Shown here piece after piece: positions 27,025-34,954 of a stretch of 64,000 nt of DNA (positions are counted from its first letter, which is position 1; each line of letters starts with the position of its first letter). The position numbers and the translations under genes are program-made. Under the pieces are notes generated by a model. It made no database searches, was not told the DNA's origin, and saw only the letters and a program-made list of their open reading frames with translations. Source of the stretch: Sphingopyxis microcysteis (GTDB lineage: Bacteria > Pseudomonadota > Alphaproteobacteria > Sphingomonadales > Sphingomonadaceae); the NCBI RefSeq assembly GCF_012274265.1, contig NZ_JAANYY010000002.1, positions 186,001-250,000 of the forward strand, written 5' to 3'.

Positions 27025-29904
27025 ATGCAAGAAGCCGAATTTCGAGAGTGGATCGCGAAGAAGGGAGGTTCCCCCTCCACGCAAAACACGCGAGTGCAAG
27101 ACGCGAAGCGCGTAGAAGCGCATTATGGCGACCTTGACGAAGCCTTCGACGCTGATGGTCTCGAAGGCTTCAAGGCCGCACTTGCCTATTCTAAGGCCGA
27201 CGAACGTGCCGGTCGGGAAAACCCGGCTCGCTTTCCGATCGATGGCAATCTTTATGCGAACCTCTCGCACTATCGCTCGACGCTTAACGATTACGCTCAG
27301 TTCCGCTCAGGGACTGCGGGTGACGCATTCGACAGTGTCGATGCCGAGAAGCGCATCGCACTCTTTGATGATTCCAGAACGGTTCACTGGCCCATTCGCC
27401 AAACCAACCGGCAGTCGGGGGTCAAAGCGTTCCGGATCATGGGCGCCTCGAACAAAACTGAAGATGCCATTGAAACCGACGATGTCTTGGCGGTGGCTCG
27501 GGCTCTGCTCAAGGAGCAGCGTCTGGTCCGGGTGCTGCGGTCCAACAACGGCCGGCGGCCCTATCTGGGATACGGCAAACAGAAACTGACTTCCTATGAA
27601 ATCGACCCAGAGATTGCCCGAGCTCTGGGCATTCCCGCGAAGGGTTCAATTCACGGGAATGACCTGATCCTCGACGCCGCCGTGCTTGCGGACCTCAAGG
27701 CTCGTTTCCTGCGGACCTATCCCGATTTTGAACCGGAAGGATTTGCCGGTGCGACCTCGCAAGTTTTCAGCGATGTCATCAACTACAAGCGGGAGGCGAT
27801 CGCCAAGGTTGCGGCGCTCCTGCAGTCAGAGCCGCCGCTGGCGCCCGAGGCGCTGGGCGGCGCCTTGTTCGACATCCTGACGGGTATCGATCTTCCCGGT
27901 TGGCGGACCAACAACCGTCTCGCCGCCATTCGCCAGCAGCATCCGAATGTTCTCGAACTGGCAGCAGCCCAATTGGCCCGCTCAAGCGATGACCCGCCGG
28001 CGGCGGCTAAACAAATGGTCGACGCGATCTGGCCCGTCCTTCTGGAGGGCCAAGAGAAGAGCAAGCCCTACTCGGAGAGCCGCAATATCCCGTCGATGTT
28101 CCTGGCGCTGGTCAGACCGCGCGATGCCCTGGGCATCAACACCGACCCGCTCTCGAGGGCCTATAAGGCTTTGGTTCACAAGCCGCTGTTCGGCTGGAGC
28201 CCGCTGTCAGCCGAAGAATATGCCGAAGTGCTCCGCTTCGCGCACAAGCTCTACGAGGAAATGGCCGGTTGGGGATGGCAGCCCCGAGACCTGTGGGACG
28301 TCCAGAGCTTCCTCTGGGTCGTGAGCCAGGAAGACCAAGCTGCCGATGCAACGCAAGAAATTTCAGAAATGAGGCCAGCCATGCCGACTGCAACCAACCT
28401 GATCCTTTACGGGCCTCCGGGAACGGGAAAGACCTATGCGACAGCCGCCGAGGCCGTGGAAATCTGCAACGGTCCAGGATCGGCGCAGCTTGGCCGCAAG
28501 GAACTGATGGATGTCTATCAGTCCCTGCATCGCAAGGGGCGCATCGGCTTTGTCACGTTTCACCAGTCCTTCTCCTACGAAGAGTTCGTCGAAGGACTGA
28601 GGCCCGTCACGGGCGAGGAGAGCGACGATGGTCCGGCCAGTGGAGGGTTCAGCCTGAAGCCCCACGACGGCATCTTCAAGCAGATTGCCAATCTTGCCTC
28701 TGAAAACCGCGGCCATGCAGTCGACGCCGAGAAGCCGCTGCTCGATCGAAGCCAGAAGATCTTCAAGATGTCGCTCGGGCGAAGCTGGGCAGCAGAAGAT
28801 GACGCAATCTTTCAGGATGCAATCCGCGATGGGTACATTGTCCTGGGATATGGCGGCGACGTCGACTGGTCTGATCCCCGCTTCGACAAATGGGAAGCGA
28901 TCAAGGAACGGTGGCGCGAGGATCACCCCGAGGCGACCGGTAACGATCCCAACATGTCCCAGATGTATGCCTTCCGAATCAACATGGAGGTTGGTTCCCT
29001 AGTCGTTGTGTCAGACGGCAACCGGAAGTTCCGGGCGATTGGCGAGGTCACCGGGGGCTATCGTTTCGTGCCCGGTCCCAACGGTGAGTACAATCATCGC
29101 CGATCGGTCAAATGGCTGTGGCACTCTGATGAGAGCCTCCCGCGCGAACGCATTTACGGGAAAATCTTCAGCCAGGTTTCCGTCTACCAGCTGAACAGCC
29201 GATACATCGACTGGGACGCGCTGGAACAGATCGTCACCTCAGGTGGCGACGCGGTGGCTACCACGGGGGTTCCCGAACCCTACGTGCTCATCATCGACGA
29301 GATCAACCGCGCGAATATTTCGAAGGTCTTCGGTGAGCTCATCACCTTGCTCGAGCCGGACAAGCGGATCGGCGAGGAAAACGAGCTTCGCGTGAAATTG
29401 CCCTACTCGGGCGAGATCTTCGGCGTTCCGTCGAACCTCCACATCATCGGCACGATGAACACGGCGGATCGCTCCATCGCCTTACTCGACACCGCTCTGC
29501 GCCGGCGCTTCACCTTCCGAGAGCTCATGCCGGACACCGAGGCGCTGCCTGAGGATGTCGATGGCATTGCGCTCAGAAAGCTCCTTGCCATTCTCAACGA
29601 GCGCATCGAGTATCTCTTCGACCGGGAACACCAGATCGGGCACGCCTACTTCATGGGGTGTGCGACCCGCTCCGACGTCGATGAATGCATGCGACACAAG
29701 GTAATCCCACTCCTCGCCGAGTACTTCTACGAGGACTGGTCCAAGGTCGCCGCCGTGCTTGGTGATACGACGGGCGAGCGCTTCTTGGAACGACGGGAAC
29801 TGAAGGCCCCCAACGGCCTCGACTCCGATGGCGACGCTCCAGCTCGCTGGCGCTGGCAGGTCCGGCAGCCGTTTGCAGACGACGCCTACAAGGGCTTTGC
29901 GTGA
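27025..29904 (+). CDS. mcrB: McrB-type AAA+ NTPase with inserted EVE-like domain
   Basis: A 959-residue protein. Residues 1-420 are a long N-terminal region of no family that I can name, likely for DNA or partner binding. The McrB motor follows: Walker A LYGPPGTGKTYAT near 462, TFHQSFSYEEFVEGLRP near 512, then Walker B VLIIDEINRANISKVFGEL near 755 and sensor GTMNTADRSIALLDTALRRRF near 812. Between Walker A and B lies an extra block of about 170 residues (570-740) with GYIVLGYGGDVDWSD, RINMEVGSLVVVSDGNRKFRAIGEV and a final YIDW, which reads as an EVE/PUA-like modified-base reader. The stop overlaps the start of mcrC by 4 bases. It should form a GTP- or ATP-driven ring feeding the McrC nuclease. 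Confidence 0.88.
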   Translation: MQEAEFREWIAKKGGSPSTQNTRVQDAKRVEAHYGDLDEAFDADGLEGFKAALAYSKADERAGRENPARFPIDGNLYANLSHYRSTLNDYAQFRSGTAGDAFDSVDAEKRIALFDDSRTVHWPIRQTNRQSGVKAFRIMGASNKTEDAIETDDVLAVARALLKEQRLVRVLRSNNGRRPYLGYGKQKLTSYEIDPEIARALGIPAKGSIHGNDLILDAAVLADLKARFLRTYPDFEPEGFAGATSQVFSDVINYKREAIAKVAALLQSEPPLAPEALGGALFDILTGIDLPGWRTNNRLAAIRQQHPNVLELAAAQLARSSDDPPAAAKQMVDAIWPVLLEGQEKSKPYSESRNIPSMFLALVRPRDALGINTDPLSRAYKALVHKPLFGWSPLSAEEYAEVLRFAHKLYEEMAGWGWQPRDLWDVQSFLWVVSQEDQAADATQEISEMRPAMPTATNLILYGPPGTGKTYATAAEAVEICNGPGSAQLGRKELMDVYQSLHRKGRIGFVTFHQSFSYEEFVEGLRPVTGEESDDGPASGGFSLKPHDGIFKQIANLASENRGHAVDAEKPLLDRSQKIFKMSLGRSWAAEDDAIFQDAIRDGYIVLGYGGDVDWSDPRFDKWEAIKERWREDHPEATGNDPNMSQMYAFRINMEVGSLVVVSDGNRKFRAIGEVTGGYRFVPGPNGEYNHRRSVKWLWHSDESLPRERIYGKIFSQVSVYQLNSRYIDWDALEQIVTSGGDAVATTGVPEPYVLIIDEINRANISKVFGELITLLEPDKRIGEENELRVKLPYSGEIFGVPSNLHIIGTMNTADRSIALLDTALRRRFTFRELMPDTEALPEDVDGIALRKLLAILNERIEYLFDREHQIGHAYFMGCATRSDVDECMRHKVIPLLAEYFYEDWSKVAAVLGDTTGERFLERRELKAPNGLDSDGDAPARWRWQVRQPFADDAYKGFA

Positions 29905-31208
29905 TCCGGCGATCGCTCCTCGAATGGCAATCGCTCGCTTATGGCGAGGGTGAGGAATGCATCCCTGAATGGGCAGCAGACAGGCTTGTCGCCGTTGCGC
30001 GCCGCTCTCCTTTGGCCGGCAAGAATGGCAAGGGAATCCTGGAGCATGGCCGGCATTCCCTTGGGGCGCGTCAGGTCGTGGGCGTGATTGTCGCTGATGG
30101 GTGTGCGCTGGAGATCCTGCCCAAGATCGATGCGAAGCCTTCAGCGAGCGATCCCGACAATCGCGGCTACTTACGGGATCGCCTGGTGCATATGCTGGCC
30201 GTCGCGCTCGATCTGGAAATCGACAGCGGGACGTTGACGGCGCTTGGCTCTCAACGCGACACATTGCTTGAAGTCCTGATCGGGCTGTTTTCCCGAAAGC
30301 TCGCCGACGCCCTGCGTCAGGGCATGCCGCGTCGCTACATGGCCTGCGAGGATGAATTGCCCGCGCTTCGCGGCCGACTTGATGTTGCGCGACAGTTTAC
30401 GCGTCTCGCCGCTTCGCCGCAGCGTCTCGCTTGCCGTTTCGACGAGCTGTCGCCTGAAACTCCGCTCAATCAGATCATGAAAGCCGCTGTTTCCCGGTTG
30501 CTGCGCGTTTCGAACAATGCGGATAACCAGCGCAGGCTGGCCGAGCTGGGCTTCGCCTATGCCGACATTGCCGATGTTCCGGTAAGCGGGTTGCGCTGGG
30601 ATGACGTGCATCTCGATCGCACCAACGCGCGCTGGAAAGAGCTGATCACCTTAGCCCGGCTTCTTCTCGGCGACCGGTTCCAGACGAGTTCGATGGGCCG
30701 GCAGGACGGCTTTTCCCTTCTTTTTGAAATGAATACTCTTTTCGAGGAGTATGTCGGGCGCCTGCTCAAGCGCGCGCTCTCGGGCACAGGATTTAGCGTC
30801 AGCCTTCAAGGTGGACGTCTCTTTTGTCTCGAGAATGAGACCGACGGCCGGCAGGTGTTTCAGACGAGGCCCGATATCCTGGTGAAGCGTGGCAACGAGG
30901 TCGTGCAGATTATAGACACCAAGTGGAAGCGGATTTCCTCCCGGATCGATGATCCCAAGCAGGGGGTCTCCCAGGCCGACGTCTATCAGATGATGGCCTA
31001 TGGTCAGATCTACCACTGCAACTGCCTCAGTCTGCTCTATCCGCATCACTTCGCACTGGCTGACAGCCCTGGTGCTCTGGCTTCGCACCGGATCGGCGCG
31101 GATCAGGCCCGGCTCCACACGATGAGCGTCGAACTCGGCTCCCGGCAGGCCGTCATCCAACAATTACGGCAGCTCACGCTCGAGTTTGCCGAAGCTGAAG
31201 TGTGCTGA
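29901..31208 (+). CDS. mcrC: McrC-type nuclease subunit
   Basis: A 435-residue protein from GTG 29901, overlapping the mcrB stop (GTGA). The N-terminus (RRSLLEWQSLAYGE, then VGVIVADGCALEILPKID) is the McrC arm that touches the McrB ring. Central FSRKLADALRQGMPRRY and CRFDELSPETPLNQIMKAA are typical of the family. The C-terminal PD-(D/E)XK site is clear: RPDILVK near 325 and QIIDTKWKRI near 338, giving D...D-x-K. McrC cuts DNA when the McrB motor stalls at or meets a target. Here targets are presumably chosen by the EVE-like insert of McrB and the unknown N-terminal domain. Confidence 0.9.
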   Translation: MIRRSLLEWQSLAYGEGEECIPEWAADRLVAVARRSPLAGKNGKGILEHGRHSLGARQVVGVIVADGCALEILPKIDAKPSASDPDNRGYLRDRLVHMLAVALDLEIDSGTLTALGSQRDTLLEVLIGLFSRKLADALRQGMPRRYMACEDELPALRGRLDVARQFTRLAASPQRLACRFDELSPETPLNQIMKAAVSRLLRVSNNADNQRRLAELGFAYADIADVPVSGLRWDDVHLDRTNARWKELITLARLLLGDRFQTSSMGRQDGFSLLFEMNTLFEEYVGRLLKRALSGTGFSVSLQGGRLFCLENETDGRQVFQTRPDILVKRGNEVVQIIDTKWKRISSRIDDPKQGVSQADVYQMMAYGQIYHCNCLSLLYPHHFALADSPGALASHRIGADQARLHTMSVELGSRQAVIQQLRQLTLEFAEAEVC

Positions 31209-31226
31209 GTTTTCGGGGACTAAATC

Positions 31227-34200
31227 GTGCAAATTCAAAATGGAACGCCGCGCCTCAGCGCTACCGATCTGGTCGGATATCTGAACTGCCGGCACTTGAC
31301 CCAGTTGGAACATGCGGCAGCGCGCGGTAAGCTTTCACGTCCGAAATTCTTCGATCCCGCGCTCGAGGCGCTCTGGGAGCGCGGCAAGCAGCACGAACTG
31401 GCCTATGTGGACCATCTGCGCGCCCAAGGCCTTTCATGCGTCGTGGTTGAAGGCGTGGACGTCAGCGACGAGGCCGTCGCTCAAACAATCGCCGCCATGC
31501 GGGCGGGCGTTGACGTGATCGTCCAGGGCGCGCTGCGAGGCGGATCCTGGGCAGGCCGTGCCGACATTCTGCAGCGCGTCGATACGCCAAGCGACCTTGG
31601 CGATTGGTCCTATGAAGCTGCCGACACCAAGCTCGCCCGGGAAACGAAGGGCGGCACCGTCCTTCAGCTCTGCCTTTACTCCGAGCTCATTGGCGAAGTG
31701 CAAGGCACCATGCCGATCTTCGCCAGCGTCATCCCGCCCTGGACCGACTTTGCACCGGAGCGGTATCGGCTTGCCGATTTCGCCGCCTATCATCGTCAGG
31801 TGAAGCAGGGATTGCTCGGAGCGATCGGAACCGACAAGCCCGCACAGACCTACCCGGAGCCGACGTCAAACTGTGACATCTGCAATTGGAGCACGCGCTG
31901 CGACAAGCAACGCCGGGATGACGATCACCTTTGCCTTGTGGCGGGCATCTCCTCAATGCAGATCGCAGAGCTCAAGGATCACGGCGTCACCACGGCAACG
32001 GCGCTGGCGGAACTGCCGGTGCCCCTGCAATGGAAGCCGGAGCGTGGCTCGAAAGAATCTCTGACCCGCGTCCGCGAGCAGGCTAGGATCCAGCTTGAAA
32101 CCAGAGTCAGTGGCGAACTGCGCTACGAACTGCTGGCGCCGGTGGCAGGTTTCGGCCTCAATTGCCTACCTGAGCCTTGCGAGGGCGATATCTTTCTAGA
32201 CTTCGAGGGGGATTCCTTCGTTGGCCAGCATGGGCTGGAATATCTCCTGGGCTTCCACTTCCGCGAGAAGGGTGAGCCACAGTACCGCGGGCTGTGGGCG
32301 CTTGACCGTGCCGGCGAGAAGGCAGCCTTCGAGACATTCATCGATTTCGTGCTCGAGCGGAAGAAGGTCTTCCCGCAGCTCCATGTCTATCACTACGGCG
32401 GATACGAGCCGGGCGCGCTGAAACGGCTGATGGGACGATATGGTACGCGCGAAGACGAACTGGATTCGCTGCTGCGTGGTCTCGTGTTCGTCGATTTGCT
32501 GAGCGTTGTCCGGCATTCGCTGCGTGCGGGCGTCGAGAGCTATTCCATCAAGAAGCTCGAGCCGCTTTACGGCTATGTTCGTGACGCAAGCCTTCCCGAT
32601 GCGAACCTTGCGCTTAACCGGCTGCAGGTGAGCCTCGAACTGAACGACGCGGCGGGAATTCTGCCGGAGGATAAGCAAACCGTCGAAGCCTACAACCGCG
32701 ACGACTGTGTCTCGACCGAGGCTCTGCGCGATTGGCTGGAGGCCGAACGCAGCAAGCTCATCGATCGAGGCATCGAGTTTACGAGACCGGAGCCAGGGGA
32801 AAGCGGACCGAGCGAAGGCCTTTCCGAATGGCTGGAGCGGATCACGCCGCTAATTGAGCAGCTGACTGTCGATGTCCCGGTCGATCCGGAAGAGCGCACC
32901 TCCGAGCAGCATGCGCGCTGGCTTCTTGCCAATCTTCTCGAGTGGCATCGCCGCGAGGAAAAGGCGACCTGGTGGGAATACTTCCGCCTCTGTGATCTGT
33001 CCGCGGAGGAGCTCCTCGATGAGCGGGCAGGTCTCGCTGGCCTCACCTACCTTGAAACGGTGGGGGGCACAGCCAAATGCCCCATCGACCGCTACAGCTT
33101 TCCGGTCCAGGAAGCCGATATTCGAGCAGGTAAAGGGCTCAGAGCGCAGGGCGGCCAGACCTTGGGGACCGTTGAGGATATCTCACGGGAACAGCGCACA
33201 ATCGACATCAAGAAGAGTTCGGCAATGGCGGCGGAACACCCTGCTGCAGTCTTTGTCCACGAGCATGTCCCGTCAAAGCCGATGCAGGAGGCACTCGTCA
33301 GGCTCGCAACATACGTGTGTGAGAACGGCATGGCTGAGGGGAAAGCCTACCAGGCGGCACGAGACATGCTGATGCGGGTGGCTCCGCGCATTGCAGAGGG
33401 CAGCCCAGTTCGGCTTGAAAAAGAAAAGCCACTCGATGCCGGTGTGCGTATCGCCCCTCTGATCTCAGCAGGCGTATTGCCGATCCAAGGCCCCCCAGGC
33501 ACCGGCAAGACCCACACGGGTGGGCACATGATTTGCGAGCTTGTCCGCCAAGGCAAGAAGGTCGGGATCGTGGCCAATGGTCACGAGGTGATCCGCAATC
33601 TCATGAACAAAGTCATTGATGTCGCTGAGGAGACCAATACCCCCCTGGTCTGTATCCAGAAGCCGAAGGCCGGGTCCAAAGAGGACGCAACCGAGCGGCT
33701 GCGGTTCGCGAAGAAGAGCAATGCGGAGGTCTTCGCCGCGCTCAAAGCGGATTGCAGCGTCGCAGGAGGAACAGCATGGCTGTGGTCGACAGAGGATGCC
33801 TTCGAAAGTCTCGACGTTCTCTTTGTCGACGAGGCCGCGCAGATGTCGCTGGCGAATGTGCTTGCCGTTTCGCAGGCGGCCAAAACGCTGGTTCTGCTTG
33901 GAGACCCTCAACAGCTTGACCAGCCCATGCAAGGCAGCCATCCGGACGGCACCGGCTGCTCTGCGCTCGACCACCTGCTCTCGGGCAAGCAAACCATCGC
34001 ACCTGACGAAGGCCTGTTTCTGGACGTCACCTGGCGACTGCATCCGGAGATCTGTGCGTTCACATCCGAACTCTTTTACGAGGGCAAGCTCGGGGCAAAG
34101 GCAGAAGCAGCCGGGCAGCGGGTCAACGCGAACGGGATCGCCAATGGCACGGGTCTGAGGTTTCTACCCGTCGAGCATTCCGGCAATCAGAATTGCTCGT

Positions 34201-34625
34201 CCGAAGAGGCTGACGTTATCGCCGAACTGGTCTCCGACATACTGGCACAAGGTGCGACCTGGATCGATCGCGAGGGGAACGAAAAGCCGCTTGGGATCGC
34301 GGACATACTGATCATCGCCCCGTACAATGCGCAGGTGTTCGAGATCCAACGTCGCCTACCCCAGGCGCGGGTCGGGACGGTCGATAAGTTCCAGGGCCAG
34401 GAGGCGCCGATCTCGATCTATTCGCTCGCCAGCTCTTCGCATGCTGATGCGCCGCGCGGGATGGAATTCCTCTACAGTCTCAACCGCTTGAACGTTGCGA
34501 CCTCACGCGCGAAATGCGTAACCATCCTCGTGGGATCGCCAAAAGTTTTTGAGGCCGAATGCCGGACGCCTCGTCAGATGCAGCTCGCGAATGCCTTCTG
34601 CCGGTATCTTGAACTGAGTTCATGA
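31227..34625 (+). CDS. TM0106-type RecB-like nuclease fused to SF1 (Dna2/Upf1-like) helicase
   Basis: A 1132-residue protein from GTG 31227, with CGGGGA about 8 bases upstream. Residues about 8-245: Cas4/RecB-like nuclease (SATDLVGYLNCRHLTQLEH, YEAADTKLARE near 134) with clustered Cys (CDICNWSTRC near 216). Residues about 310-500: RNase H-fold exonuclease (IFLDFEGDSF, VYHYGGYEPGALKRL, YNRDDCVSTEALRDWL). Residues about 740-1130: SF1B helicase, Walker A IQGPPGTGKTHTGG near 752, FVDEAAQMSLANVL near 865, LGDPQQLDQPM, VDKFQGQEAPI near 1052 and LNVATSRAK near 1090. This is the TM0106 family architecture. It follows mcrC by 18 bases and ends the block. With the DUF2779 gene it gives the system two Cas4-plus-exonuclease proteins. 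Confidence 0.85.
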   Translation: MQIQNGTPRLSATDLVGYLNCRHLTQLEHAAARGKLSRPKFFDPALEALWERGKQHELAYVDHLRAQGLSCVVVEGVDVSDEAVAQTIAAMRAGVDVIVQGALRGGSWAGRADILQRVDTPSDLGDWSYEAADTKLARETKGGTVLQLCLYSELIGEVQGTMPIFASVIPPWTDFAPERYRLADFAAYHRQVKQGLLGAIGTDKPAQTYPEPTSNCDICNWSTRCDKQRRDDDHLCLVAGISSMQIAELKDHGVTTATALAELPVPLQWKPERGSKESLTRVREQARIQLETRVSGELRYELLAPVAGFGLNCLPEPCEGDIFLDFEGDSFVGQHGLEYLLGFHFREKGEPQYRGLWALDRAGEKAAFETFIDFVLERKKVFPQLHVYHYGGYEPGALKRLMGRYGTREDELDSLLRGLVFVDLLSVVRHSLRAGVESYSIKKLEPLYGYVRDASLPDANLALNRLQVSLELNDAAGILPEDKQTVEAYNRDDCVSTEALRDWLEAERSKLIDRGIEFTRPEPGESGPSEGLSEWLERITPLIEQLTVDVPVDPEERTSEQHARWLLANLLEWHRREEKATWWEYFRLCDLSAEELLDERAGLAGLTYLETVGGTAKCPIDRYSFPVQEADIRAGKGLRAQGGQTLGTVEDISREQRTIDIKKSSAMAAEHPAAVFVHEHVPSKPMQEALVRLATYVCENGMAEGKAYQAARDMLMRVAPRIAEGSPVRLEKEKPLDAGVRIAPLISAGVLPIQGPPGTGKTHTGGHMICELVRQGKKVGIVANGHEVIRNLMNKVIDVAEETNTPLVCIQKPKAGSKEDATERLRFAKKSNAEVFAALKADCSVAGGTAWLWSTEDAFESLDVLFVDEAAQMSLANVLAVSQAAKTLVLLGDPQQLDQPMQGSHPDGTGCSALDHLLSGKQTIAPDEGLFLDVTWRLHPEICAFTSELFYEGKLGAKAEAAGQRVNANGIANGTGLRFLPVEHSGNQNCSSEEADVIAELVSDILAQGATWIDREGNEKPLGIADILIIAPYNAQVFEIQRRLPQARVGTVDKFQGQEAPISIYSLASSSHADAPRGMEFLYSLNRLNVATSRAKCVTILVGSPKVFEAECRTPRQMQLANAFCRYLELSS

Positions 34626-34670
34626 AATTGCAGCCGAACATCGCTTGGCACCCGGGATTTTGTGTGTCAG

Positions 34671-34713
34671 AATCGCTACATTAAGCCCGGAAATCTGGGA
34701 TAATGTAGCGATT
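34671..34713. terminator. Long perfect hairpin after the defence block
   Basis: AATCGCTACATTA and TAATGTAGCGATT form a perfect 13-bp stem around a 17-base loop that itself holds CCC...GGG. TTTG follows on the plus strand. It lies 46 bases after the last gene of the block, a good position for a terminator. The stem is AT-rich for one, and it could instead be a protein-binding or recombination site. Confidence 0.55.
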
Positions 34714-34745
34714 TTGAAGCAGTATTTCTTCTGAATGGGTGCCTC

Positions 34746-34952
34746 ATGTTGAAGCCATCTGACGACCCTACTGCGACCGAGGACTGGAAGGGCCTCAGAG
34801 AGCTTGATCGAGCCATCGCAGAAGATCGTCTAACTGCCTACACGTGGAAGAAAACCTGGGCTGACCCTTGGGGGCGCATCAAGCTGATCGCCATCTTCGT
34901 CGGCCTCACTGCTTTTGCGGCATTCGTTGTCATCAACGATCTGATCCTCTGA
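34746..34952 (+). CDS. Small single-pass membrane protein, unknown
   Basis: A 68-residue ORF: a charged N-terminus (EDWKGLRELDRAIAEDRL), a Trp-rich stretch (TWKKTWADPWGR) and a C-terminal transmembrane helix (LIAIFVGLTAFAAFVVI). It has only a weak ribosome site (GGGTG). It lies between the defence block hairpin and the convergent traG. Small membrane proteins of this kind in transfer regions can be entry-exclusion or accessory factors, but nothing in the sequence shows that. It may not be expressed. Confidence 0.5.
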   Translation: MLKPSDDPTATEDWKGLRELDRAIAEDRLTAYTWKKTWADPWGRIKLIAIFVGLTAFAAFVVINDLIL

Positions 34953-34954
34953 TC

